Assembly (NCBI GenBank): GCA_003123965.1
Contig: NNSL01000383.1
Location: 1-11,628 of the forward strand
Source: Balneolaceae bacterium SMO_bin1
GTDB taxonomy: Bacteria > Bacteroidota > Rhodothermia > Balneolales > Balneolaceae
Length of the DNA stretch: 11,628 nucleotides
Direction: 5' to 3'
Each line of letters begins with the position of its first letter. Position 1 is the stretch's first letter. Both the position numbers and the translations under genes were made by a program. The notes under the pieces are model-generated. The model was not told where the DNA came from, did no database searches, and saw nothing but the letters and a program-made list of their open reading frames with translations. This document shows, piece by piece, positions 1 to 7,200 of this stretch.

Positions 1-2578
1 CTGCACCCACTCTTCATACAGCTCACTGCCCAGGCTTGCGGTGGGTTCAATCACAACTTCACGCGTTTCGCCGTTTTTAGCATTTACCTCCAGCAGCGTG
101 GGGTTGTTCACTTTACCGTTCAAAAGGCTGTAGAAATTTTGAGCTTCGCTTACAGGCTTACCGTCAATTGCAGTAATAACATCACCCACATAGAGCTTAC
201 TTGCTTCGCGATCGGCGGGGGATTTAGGCACTACATGGGTGATTTCTGCCCCGTTGCCCGTCATATCAACAGCTACGCCCAGCAGGCCGGTGCGTACTTC
301 CTGTGTTTCGGATCGGTCGCTTGTGGAAAAGCCCATATGGCTGGCATTTAATTCGCCGAGCATCATATTTATTACATCCCCAAAATCTCGTTTTGTTGAT
401 GCCTTCATGGCCCACGGCTTGTATTTATCGTGCAGGGCTTCCCAGTCTTCACCATGGAAATCGGGATCGTAAAAGCCGTCATCAATTGATCGCCAGGCTT
501 CCTCAAAAATCTGTTCCTGCTCTTCGGGGTGATTTATTTCGAGGGTGGCCGTAAATGGGAGCCGCTGCAGCTGATTTTCCTGCAGGTGAAACCGGTTGAT
601 GCTGCCGCCGCCCCGCATAAAGTATAGCGCATTACTCGAAGGTTCCAGACGCACGCCATAGGGTGCAATATCATTGTCGGTGAGCGCGGTAATTTCACCT
701 TCGTCCCATTTTGTTTTGTAGATGTCCTGGTCGGCGTTGAACGACTGCCGGCTGTTGCGATTCACCACAAAGTAGAAGGTTTCTCCATCCTTGTCGATGG
801 CTATATCCGACTCGTTGCCGGGCAGGGAAGTCACTTGCTGCAGCCGCTCGTACAGGCCGTCGAAATCAATTTCTACGGCCGGTGTTTTGGCACTGTCCTC
901 TTGTGATTCCTGATTTTGCTTCAGCGTTTTGCTTTTCTCCCAGTCCAGATCGGTGCGCTGCCAGTCTTCCTTCTGCAGCCAGGCAAACCACACGTCATCA
1001 TCGCCGTTATTGCGTGATGACAGGAAAGCAAGCTTACTGCCGTCGGGGCTCCAAACCGGCGATGTATCCGGGCGTGGATGCTTGCTTACATTCACCGGCT
1101 CGCGGCTGTCGTCGGCAGGGTGAATATACACTTCGTGATTGAAATCCAGATCGGGACGCGAGTAGGCCAGCCACTTGCTGTCGGGGCTCCACGTCAGTCC
1201 GTTGGGCGCTGCCCAGCCCTCGAGCAGGGTGCGCTGGTTATTCAGTTCGGCTTCATCAGTAATATCAGCCACGATAAGCTTGCCGCGCCCTTGTTGGTAG
1301 GCTACTTTGTTGCCGTCGGGCGATACATTGGGCATGCGTTCATCATCTTCGGTTTCGGTGATGCGTGTTACTTCATGCTTCAGGCTTTCAAATAAATCAC
1401 CTTCCTCAGGGTTCGAAGATCTCAGGGTGAACAGGTCGTATTGTCCGGGGCGATCGGAAGCGAAAATAATGGTCGAATCATTAAGGAATGCCACATCGCG
1501 ATCGCGGTAAGAGTGATCGGTAAGCTGAACCGTGCGGCTTTTTTCAGGGTCATTATGCTTGATAAATATTTCACCGCGCACTACAAATGCCAGGTAATCA
1601 CCGCTGGGTGATACGGCAAATTCTTCGGCATCCTCCGTGTAGGTTTCCTGCTCAACATCGTAGTAACGCTGGTCGCCGGAAACGTTAATTGGCAGCGGCT
1701 CCGAACTACCGGATTGCGTATTGAGTGTGAAAAGTCCGGTTTTTCGTTCAAAAATAGCGGTATTTCCGTTGCTTGTTACATCAAAATAGCGGATGCCGTC
1801 TTCAGAAAATGAAGTATGCTGCTGTGGTTCACCCGAGAAGGTGCCGTCATCAGAAAAGTTTACGCTGTAGAGATTGTGCACCTGATCGCGCTCGCTTAAA
1901 AAGAAGAGTTTATTATTTCCCGCAAAGGTTGGGTACATATCGTTGCCCGCAAAATCAGTCAGCTGCCGATACGATTCATTTTGTGTGTCGTAAACCCAGA
2001 GATCTTTGTTCGCGGGGCCGTCATAATTTTGGCGGTATTCCCGGTTGTATCCTCGGACAAAAACCATGTAGCGCCCGTTGGGACTCATTGCCGCCATCAG
2101 CCCAAAGGCGTCGAAAAAGCGTTCGGGCGTGCCGCCGCTGGCCGCAACAGTATGAATTTCCGGTTCCCACTCAACTTGATTAAAAACGCGTTCGGTCGTG
2201 AAGATCAGGCGGTTGTCGGGTCGTCCAGCCGGTGAGCATATCATCGGTGGAATGGTGGGTGATGCGCTGGCGCTGCCGGTCGTCCATCGTCATCAGGAAA
2301 AGATCATCGTTGCCAAACTTGTCGCTCACAAAGGCCAGGTGCTGACCATCGGGGCTCCATTTGGGGCGCCCGTCGTAGGCTTCGTGCACTGTAAGCCGAT
2401 TGGCTTGGCCACCCTCGATGGGCACGGTCCAAATATCACCCTGCCAAGAAAAGGCTACGGTTGAACCGTCGGGACTGATGGCGGGAAAGCGGGCGAACGG
2501 TTCATCCGGCGATTGCGAATTAGAGGAGAAAGTGATTGCAAATAATAGAAAACCGAGAAAGAGGAGTGATCTTTTCAT
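1..2578 (-). pseudogene. Tricorn-like S41 family peptidase, frameshifted near 2221, 3' end beyond window
   Basis: A large extracytoplasmic serine peptidase of the tricorn type. The start at 2578 gives a hydrophobic signal peptide (about residues 1-21). Next come repeated PD40/beta-propeller strands with SPDG-type motifs (FPAISPDGS, KWSPDGQH, VWSPDGSK), which in tricorn proteins guide peptides to the active site. Residues after about 660 resemble the tricorn core: ELNASHMGF at 325-351 places a His at about residue 747, in the position of the family's catalytic His, and a PDZ domain follows (GLLGVAVDM ... GDVITAIDGKPV). The nucleophile Ser region lies beyond position 1. Reading frame is lost after GW-T at 2222-2227. 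The first frame stops at 2180, while the frame aligned to 2220 continues open for 740 codons to the window edge (PDNRLIFTTERVFNQVEWEP...). One extra base near 2221 explains this. It is either a real lesion or a sequence error. The family call is firm; gene integrity is uncertain. Confidence 0.88.
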
Positions 2579-2723
2579 GATAAGAGTATTTGGGTTAAAC
2601 GGCTTATCGGCTAAGAATTATCTCGAAACATAAAATCATATTCTTGTATCAAAACATAAAGTGCATAGAGCAATAATTTTCTAAATATTTAGAAAATGTA
2701 TAAATCGGCGAAACAAATAATAG
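2579..2723. other. Intergenic region between GntR gene and tricorn-like gene, with a 22-bp perfect palindrome
   Basis: This AT-rich 145-bp gap separates two minus-strand genes. It holds a perfect palindrome at 2676-2697 with 11-bp arms (ATTTTCTAAAT / ATTTAGAAAAT). The palindrome lies 27 nt after the stop codon of the GntR gene and about 100 nt upstream of the tricorn-like start. It has almost no GC and no clear U-tract, so it is a poor intrinsic terminator. An operator for the downstream gene, or a weak terminator, are both possible. I could not identify a convincing promoter here, although one must exist if the peptidase gene is transcribed on its own. Confidence 0.6.
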
Positions 2724-3518
2724 CTAATCTGACTTCTTAAACACCGGCACAAATTCTTTGAGCGGCATTGTTGAACTGTCGGGGCTGGATTTTGGATCGC
2801 GCTTGACCATCAGTTCATACACGATGCGGTCGCTGCGGTAGTACCGTTTTTGGTAGTAAATAGGTTTTTCGCCGGTAGTTAGTGAAAGCCGGTCGATAAG
2901 CAGGAGGGCATCGCCGGCGTTGATATTCAAGTGGTTGGCAATGGATTCACTAGCATTTTCGGCCTCTATGCGGTAACAGCCTTTCTCAACCGGAATATCG
3001 TATTCGCTCTCCAAAACATTGTAAATGGTTTCGGTTTCGAGGTCAAAATCTTCAATAAGCTGGCCGTAGAACATGGGCAGCCAGGTGATATCGAAGGCAA
3101 TGGGCTGACCGTCACCCAGCCGCAGGCGATCGAGCTGCATGAGTTGTGTTTCGGGTTCAACGCCAAGAATGGAGGCGATACGTTTGGTTGCGGCGACAGG
3201 CTCAAACCGGATAACCTTTGATGAGGCCTGCATGCCGGCGCGTCTCATGTCTTCCACAAAATCGTTAAGCTGGGCCAGCGGTTGATGCGACCGCTGATCG
3301 CTTACAAAGCTTCCCAACCCCTGGCAGCGGTAAATCAGTTGTTCGTTTTCGAGTGTCTGTAACGCCCGCCGCACGGTAACGCGACTTACGCCAAATTTTT
3401 CGCTGAACTCATTTTCGGAAGGCAGTTTTTCGTCTGGGGCGTAATCGCCGGCTTCAATTTTATTTCTGATCCAGTCGCTTATCTGCTGATGCCGCGGAAG
3501 GTTTTCTTTGAGGTCCAT
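2724..3518 (-). CDS. GntR-family transcriptional regulator, HutC/FarR type with UTRA domain
   Basis: A 264-aa one-component regulator. Residues 1-75 form the GntR winged helix: an N-terminal helix (HQQISDWIRNKIEAGDYAP), then KLPSENEFSEKFGVSRVTVRRAL with the recognition helix, then the wing GLGSFV. Residues from about 80 to 250 match the UTRA fold of the HutC subfamily (LNDFVEDMRRAG; LDRLRLGDGQPIAFDITWLP; IYYQKRYYRSDRIVYEL), which binds a small effector. Length is typical for the subfamily. The gene is transcribed away from the sulfur operon that starts at about 3634, and the shared upstream region carries a 16-bp inverted repeat with the TTGTA..TACAA form common for HutC-type operators. The simplest reading is a repressor of itself and of the sulfur genes. 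The effector cannot be read from the sequence. HutC relatives sense, for example, urocanate, sugar phosphates or fatty acids. Confidence 0.92.
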   Translation of the reverse strand: MDLKENLPRHQQISDWIRNKIEAGDYAPDEKLPSENEFSEKFGVSRVTVRRALQTLENEQLIYRCQGLGSFVSDQRSHQPLAQLNDFVEDMRRAGMQASSKVIRFEPVAATKRIASILGVEPETQLMQLDRLRLGDGQPIAFDITWLPMFYGQLIEDFDLETETIYNVLESEYDIPVEKGCYRIEAENASESIANHLNINAGDALLLIDRLSLTTGEKPIYYQKRYYRSDRIVYELMVKRDPKSSPDSSTMPLKEFVPVFKKSD

Positions 3519-3544
3519 ACCTAAATCGTTTGGTTATTTATTAG

Positions 3545-3573
3545 AGTATAGGCCTAAAATATATAATTGTCAA
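3545..3573 (-). promoter_or_regulatory. Probable sigma70-type promoter of the GntR gene
   Basis: On the minus strand TTGACA (3573-3568) is separated by exactly 17 nt from TATACT (3550-3545), which is nearly the full housekeeping consensus. Transcription would begin near 3538, leaving a leader of about 20 nt before the ATG at 3518. The -35 box lies one base from the inverted repeat at 3575-3590, so a bound regulator would touch RNA polymerase here. Confidence 0.7.
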
Positions 3574-3574
3574 T

Positions 3575-3590
3575 ACTTGTATTTACAAGT
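3575..3590. promoter_or_regulatory. Inverted-repeat operator, probable GntR/HutC-type binding site
   Basis: This is a perfect inverted repeat with 7-bp arms (ACTTGTA and TACAAGT) around a TT centre. HutC/FarR-type GntR proteins commonly bind TTGTA..TACAA palindromes, and the only regulator nearby is of that type. The site overlaps the -35 element of the rightward promoter and abuts the -35 element of the leftward promoter, so one bound dimer could repress both directions. No second copy was noticed in the window. Confidence 0.65.
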
Positions 3591-3605
3591 TAGGTTTTTT
3601 ATATT
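3577..3605 (+). promoter_or_regulatory. Probable promoter of the sulfur operon
   Basis: TTGTAT (3577-3582), a 17-nt spacer and TATATT (3600-3605) give a moderate sigma70-type promoter, with 3/6 matches at -35 and 5/6 at -10. Initiation near 3612 would leave a leader of about 20 nt to the ATG at 3634. The -35 hexamer lies inside the inverted repeat at 3575-3590, which fits repression by the divergent GntR protein. The weak -35 makes this call less certain than the leftward promoter. Confidence 0.45.
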
Positions 3606-3633
3606 GGCGTTGAACTAAAAAAACTTGAAAGCA

Positions 3634-4195
3634 ATGATTGAATTATTACAGTCTCCGTGGCCTTGGTACGTGGCCGGTCCGATAATCGGATTAATTGTAC
3701 CTATTCTGTTGCTCATCGGCGGTAAACAGTTTGGTGTGTCATCCAATCTGCGGCATACGTGTGCAGCTTGTTTCCCGGGCAAAGTGGATTTCTTTCAGTA
3801 TGACTGGAAAAAAGCCGGTGGGTGGAACCTGACTTTCATAGCCGGGGCCGTGATTGGCGGCTTTTTTAGGCGGCTGGGTCTTGAACAACCCGGAACCTAT
3901 CGCCATATCACAACAAACCGTTGCAGATTTACAAGCACTGGGCATTAGTGATTTTTCTGGAATGATGCCGGAAGATCTTTTTAACTGGCAGAATTTAACT
4001 TCTCTGCAAGGTATTATAGTGATGGTAGTGGGCGGTTTTTTTGTAGGATTTGGCGCCCGTTATGCCGGCGGATGTACCAGCGGCCATGCCATTAGCGGGC
4101 TGGCAAACTTGCAGCTGGCGTCGCTGTTGGCAGTTGTAGGTTTTTTCATCGGTGGCCTGCTTATTACATACTTCGTTTATCCAATAATAATGTAA
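3634..4195 (+). pseudogene. YeeE/YedE-family sulfur transporter subunit (first half), frameshifted at T6 run 3862-3867
   Basis: An integral membrane protein of the YeeE/YedE (TsuA/PmpA-like) family, which imports thiosulfate or related sulfur species. If one T is removed from the T6 run at 3862-3867, one continuous 186-aa protein results. Its frame changes between GGF (residue 77) and LGGWVLNN. As read, translation from 3634 instead stops at 3948. The restored protein has about four to five membrane segments and keeps family cysteines in HTCAACFPG (Cys43, Cys46) and YAGGCTSGHAISG (Cys147). Cysteines of this kind relay sulfur in TsuA. I chose the ATG at 3634 over the TTG at 3625 because the family typically begins with a short hydrophobic stretch, and the leader fits the promoter. 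The second half transporter follows 4 nt later. The extra T may be a sequence error, a true lesion or a slippage site. Confidence 0.85.
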
Positions 4196-4199
4196 CGCT

Positions 4200-4619
4200 A
4201 TGAAAAAGTATTTAAGTTATTTAGCAGCCGGAATATTCTTCGGCTTTGTATTGATAAAATCTGAAGTCGTATCGTGGTTTCGTATCCAGGAAATGTTCCG
4301 TTTTGATGCCTTTCACATGTACGGCATAATCGGATTGGCTATACTGGTTGCCATGATTGCAATTCAAATAATCAAGCGAACCAATGCCACTGACAGTGAC
4401 GGTAACGAGATTTATATCCCTCCCAAAGATTCAAGCCAGGTTACGCGCTACTTGGTTGGTGGAACACTTTTTGGTGTTGGATGGGCATTAACCGGGGCCT
4501 GCCCGGGCCCGCTGTTTACTTTGGCGGGCGCAGGATATGGCATTATATTAATACCAATTGCGAGCGCGGTGCTGGGTACGTGGGTGTACGGCCGGCTCCG
4601 CCCAAAATTGCCACACTAA
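4200..4619 (+). CDS. YeeE/YedE-family sulfur transporter subunit (second half, DUF6691/PmpB-like)
   Basis: A 139-aa membrane protein, the partner half of the preceding YeeE/YedE gene. Membrane segments lie at about residues 4-20, 40-57, 84-100 and 104-127. A polar loop (61-80) joins the second and third. The hallmark GWALTGACPGP motif puts a conserved Cys at 101, matching the sulfur-relaying cysteine position of YeeE repeats. Split pairs of this type (PmpA/PmpB) are found in operons with persulfide dioxygenases, and the two halves are thought to assemble into one pseudo-symmetric carrier. The gene starts 4 nt after the stop of the first half and ends 16 nt before the dioxygenase start. The substrate (thiosulfate, sulfane sulfur or another sulfur anion) cannot be settled from sequence. 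Confidence 0.88.
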   Translation: MKKYLSYLAAGIFFGFVLIKSEVVSWFRIQEMFRFDAFHMYGIIGLAILVAMIAIQIIKRTNATDSDGNEIYIPPKDSSQVTRYLVGGTLFGVGWALTGACPGPLFTLAGAGYGIILIPIASAVLGTWVYGRLRPKLPH

Positions 4620-4635
4620 CAAAAAACAGACGACC

Positions 4636-6024
4636 ATGTATTTCAAACAGATATATGATAAGAAGCTTGCACAATACGCCTATTTAATTGGGTGCCAGGC
4701 AACAGGCGAAGCCGTAATTGTTGATCCGATGCGCGACATCGACCAATACTACGATGCCGCCGAAAGTGAAAACCTTAACATAACGGCTGCCGTGGATACG
4801 CATATTCATGCCGACTATGTTTCCGGTTTGCGAGAGTTTGCCGAAAAAGGAGTGAAAGTATACGGCTCGGACGAAGGCGGTCCGGATTGGAAATACGAGT
4901 GGCTTATCGGCAGCGACTATGATTATGAGCTGATGAAGGATGGCGACGTATTTAAAATTGGCAATATTAAGTTTGATGTAGTGCATACGCCGGGCCATAC
5001 GCCCGAGTCGGTTAGCTTTTTGGTTACCGACGGTGCAACTACCGATCAGCCCATGGGTATACTCAGCGGAGATTTCGTATTTGTTGGAGACATCGGTCGC
5101 CCAGACTTGCTTGAAACGGCTGCGGGGCAAGAAGGATCAATGAAACCCGCCGCCAAAGAGCTTTATAAATCGGTGCAGAAATTCAAAGAACTGCCAGACT
5201 ACCTGCAGGTGTGGCCCGCACATGGCTCAGGCAGTGCTTGCGGAAAAGCACTGGGTGCGGTGCCGGAATCTACCGTGGGGTACGAATTGCGGTTCAGTAA
5301 TGCATTTAAAGCTGCAGAAAGCGAGCAGGAATTTGTGGATTACATCCTGGATGGACAGCCCGAACCGCCGCTTTACTTTGGCCGCATGAAGAAAGTAAAC
5401 AAAGAAGGGGCACCGGTATTAGGTAAACTGCCCAAACCCCGAAAAATGTCGATAGAAGCAATTCTTGATACTGATAAAACCATAGTGGATACGCGTCCCA
5501 AGCAGTCATTTATGAAGCGGCATTTGCCCGGTTCTTTAATGGCCAGTTTCGACAGCAACTTCAATACTATTGCAGGTTCATACCTCGATGCCAAAGATGA
5601 GATTTTCCTCATCATTGATGAAGATAACCTTGAACAAGCCGTCCGTGATCTTGTTCGGGTAGGGCTCGATAATATCCGCGGATATGCAACAATAAGTGAT
5701 ATGGATCACTGGAATGGTAAAATTGAGCAGATTAAGGCGATAGACTTTGAAGGTGTTGCCGCCCGCCGAAAGGATGAAAACGTTCGGGTGCTAGACGTGC
5801 GCAAAGCTACCGAATATGCAGAAGGCCACGTGCCTGATTCCATTCATATTGCTCATACGCGCTTGGCTGATCAACTGCAGAAATTGCCCCGCGATAAAAA
5901 ACTGCTGGTACACTGCGGTAGCGGTCAGCGAGCTTCGTACGCAAGCAGCCTGCTTGCAAAAGAAGGCTTTAAAGTTGAATGGGTTGATGACCTCTTTTCA
6001 AACTGGGAGGAAAATCATAAATGA
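4636..6024 (+). CDS. CstB-like persulfide dioxygenase with two rhodanese domains
   Basis: A 462-aa cytoplasmic fusion enzyme. Residues 1-245 are a metallo-beta-lactamase-fold, ETHE1-type persulfide dioxygenase: THIHAD (His56, His58, Asp60), TPGHTPE (His121), SGDFVFVGDIGRPD (Asp146) and WPAHG (His196). His56, His121 and Asp146 would be the expected Fe(II) ligands. Residues 270-360 are a rhodanese-like module without any Cys. Residues 375-462 are a rhodanese with the loop HCGSGQRAS (Cys427). This order, with a degenerate middle rhodanese and extra cysteines at 20 (LIGCQATG) and 202 (GSACGKALG), matches Staphylococcus CstB rather than simple ETHE1. CstB oxidises low-molecular-weight persulfides with O2 to sulfite and combines sulfite with persulfide to yield thiosulfate. 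I start at ATG 4636 because an upstream in-frame start (4558) would add residues overlapping the previous gene with no family match. The stop overlaps the exporter start (ATGA). Confidence 0.92.
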   Translation: MYFKQIYDKKLAQYAYLIGCQATGEAVIVDPMRDIDQYYDAAESENLNITAAVDTHIHADYVSGLREFAEKGVKVYGSDEGGPDWKYEWLIGSDYDYELMKDGDVFKIGNIKFDVVHTPGHTPESVSFLVTDGATTDQPMGILSGDFVFVGDIGRPDLLETAAGQEGSMKPAAKELYKSVQKFKELPDYLQVWPAHGSGSACGKALGAVPESTVGYELRFSNAFKAAESEQEFVDYILDGQPEPPLYFGRMKKVNKEGAPVLGKLPKPRKMSIEAILDTDKTIVDTRPKQSFMKRHLPGSLMASFDSNFNTIAGSYLDAKDEIFLIIDEDNLEQAVRDLVRVGLDNIRGYATISDMDHWNGKIEQIKAIDFEGVAARRKDENVRVLDVRKATEYAEGHVPDSIHIAHTRLADQLQKLPRDKKLLVHCGSGQRASYASSLLAKEGFKVEWVDDLFSNWEENHK

Positions 6025-6782
6025 TCTTAGCCTGGTTTGGGGCATTGCTTGTTGGACTATCGCTGGGCCTGCTCGGGTCCGGCGGGTCCATTTTAACCGT
6101 GCCGGTTCTTATTTATTTGGCCGGTGAACAAGAGAAAGTTGCCATTGCCGAATCGCTGGGCATCGTAGGTGCTATCAGTCTTGCGGGCTTTGTGCCTTAT
6201 GCTTTAAAAAAGCAGGTCCACTGGCGCAGCGTCATTCTCTTTGGCCTGCCGGGTATGGCTGGCACGTACGGAGGTGCAATTATTGCAGGATACGTATCTG
6301 GTACCTTTCAGTTAATTTTATTTGCTGTAGTGATGGTTTTGGCTGCAATCATGATGTTTCTTGACAAAAAGGAAATAAGCAGCAAAAAGGGAAATCCCCA
6401 AATAAGCCATGCCTGGTGGAAAATAGTGATAGAGGGCCTGGCTGTTGGCATATTAACAGGACTGGTGGGAGTAGGAGGTGGCTTTTTAATTGTGCCCGCC
6501 TTGGTGCTGCTGGGTGGCCTGCCCATGCATCTTGCCGTTGGTACCAGCCTAGCAATTATTGCACTTAAAAGCTTCAGCGGATTCTTTAAATACATTGAAG
6601 TGCTGCAGGATTTAAACCTGACAATGAACTGGGAGCTTATATTTGTCTTTAGCCTTATCGGTGCTGTAGGCAGCTTGGTGGGCAAAACTATTGGTTCAAA
6701 AATATCTAATGATAAGCTAAAGCAGGGCTTCGCCGTATTTTTAGTCTTAATGGGCGTCTATATCATTTATATGAATGTTTAA
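6021..6782 (+). CDS. TauE/SafE-family sulfite/sulfonate exporter
   Basis: A 253-aa inner-membrane permease with about eight hydrophobic segments in two related halves. Each half opens with the family's glycine-rich signature: GLLGSGGSILTVPVL near residue 16 and GLVGVGGGFLIVPALVLLGG near residue 150. TauE/SafE proteins export sulfite, sulfoacetate or related anions. After a persulfide dioxygenase, sulfite is the natural substrate, which is inference from context. The start overlaps the upstream stop by 4 nt (6021-6024), and GGAGG at 6006-6010 sits 10 nt before it, one of the few clear Shine-Dalgarno sites here. This suggests translational coupling of sulfite production and export. The gene ends in a 4-bp TTAA shared with the stop codon of the convergent small gene on the other strand. 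Confidence 0.9.
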   Translation: MILAWFGALLVGLSLGLLGSGGSILTVPVLIYLAGEQEKVAIAESLGIVGAISLAGFVPYALKKQVHWRSVILFGLPGMAGTYGGAIIAGYVSGTFQLILFAVVMVLAAIMMFLDKKEISSKKGNPQISHAWWKIVIEGLAVGILTGLVGVGGGFLIVPALVLLGGLPMHLAVGTSLAIIALKSFSGFFKYIEVLQDLNLTMNWELIFVFSLIGAVGSLVGKTIGSKISNDKLKQGFAVFLVLMGVYIIYMNV

Positions 6783-6922
6783 TTGACGATAAACGCGTGG
6801 ATGATGCCCGGAATCCAGCCAATGATTGTGAGCAACAGGTTGATCAGGAAGTCGTCTCCGGCGCCGTGGGTCAAATAAACGGCCAGTGGCGGAAGCAAAA
6901 TATTGAGAATGATTATAAGCAT
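6779..6922 (-). CDS. YqaE/Pmp3-family small membrane protein
   Basis: A 47-aa hydrophobic peptide with two membrane segments separated by a short polar turn: residues 2-18 (IIILNILLPPLAVYL) and 25-46 (FLINLLLTIIGWIPGIIHAF). The LPPLAV and GWIPGIIHA motifs are the signature of the YqaE/Pmp3 (UPF0057) family, found in bacteria, plants and yeast and linked to membrane potential and salt or cold stress. Length is typical (about 50 aa). The stop codon shares TTAA (6779-6782) with the stop of the convergent exporter gene. No Shine-Dalgarno is visible. Function in bacteria is poorly known. Confidence 0.88.
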   Translation of the reverse strand: MLIIILNILLPPLAVYLTHGAGDDFLINLLLTIIGWIPGIIHAFIVN

Positions 6923-7026
6923 GATGACAAAAAATTGGGTTAATTGACGTTCTGTGAATCATGGATATTCAAAAAATCAGAGAATGTTTCGTGATGATTA
7001 TTTTATAACTCAAAACCTTTAGACGT

Positions 7027-7197
7027 ATGCCGGCAGATATTCCCGAAGAAGAGTACGAGCAGATCGAAAAGATGATTTCCAGCGACGAAAGCGTGGTGGG
7101 CATCGACGCTAAGAAAACGCATATAATCATCATCCAGAAGCTGATGGAGCTGGAGAAACGCCTGGATCGCATTGAGCAGAAAATGGCCGACGAATAA
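7027..7197 (+). CDS. Small acidic/coiled-coil hypothetical protein
   Basis: A 56-aa protein that I do not recognise. It is charged and soluble. An acidic N-terminus (PADIPEEEYEQIEKM) is followed by SSDESVVGIDAKKTHIIIIQ and then a short amphipathic helix with coiled-coil-like heptads (KLMELEKRLDRIEQKM). Codon use looks like the neighbours and the start ATG at 7027 has no in-frame competitor upstream that I could see. The next gene begins 3 nt after its stop, which supports real translation and a shared transcript. It may self-associate through the C-terminal helix, which is inference. I cannot suggest a role. Confidence 0.65.
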   Translation: MPADIPEEEYEQIEKMISSDESVVGIDAKKTHIIIIQKLMELEKRLDRIEQKMADE

Positions 7198-7200
7198 GCT

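Noticed and set aside
139..2235. Several plus-strand open frames of 60-140 codons
   Set aside because: They lie opposite the tricorn-like gene, show no family motifs, and are explained as mirror frames of its coding strand.
3862..3867. Programmed ribosomal frameshifting in the YeeE-like gene
   Set aside because: A T6 run gives no usual slippery heptamer plus stimulator, and the family does not use frameshifting. A sequence error or mutation is simpler.
3854..4195. Separate 113-aa gene starting at a TTG codon
   Set aside because: Its first residues are a shifted reading of the upstream coding sequence. The segment continues the YeeE/YedE fold begun at 3634, so it is the rear part of one frameshifted gene.
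4558..4635. Upstream extension of the persulfide dioxygenase
   Set aside because: The added 26 residues overlap the transporter gene and match nothing. The family begins with MYFKQIYD-like sequence at 4636.
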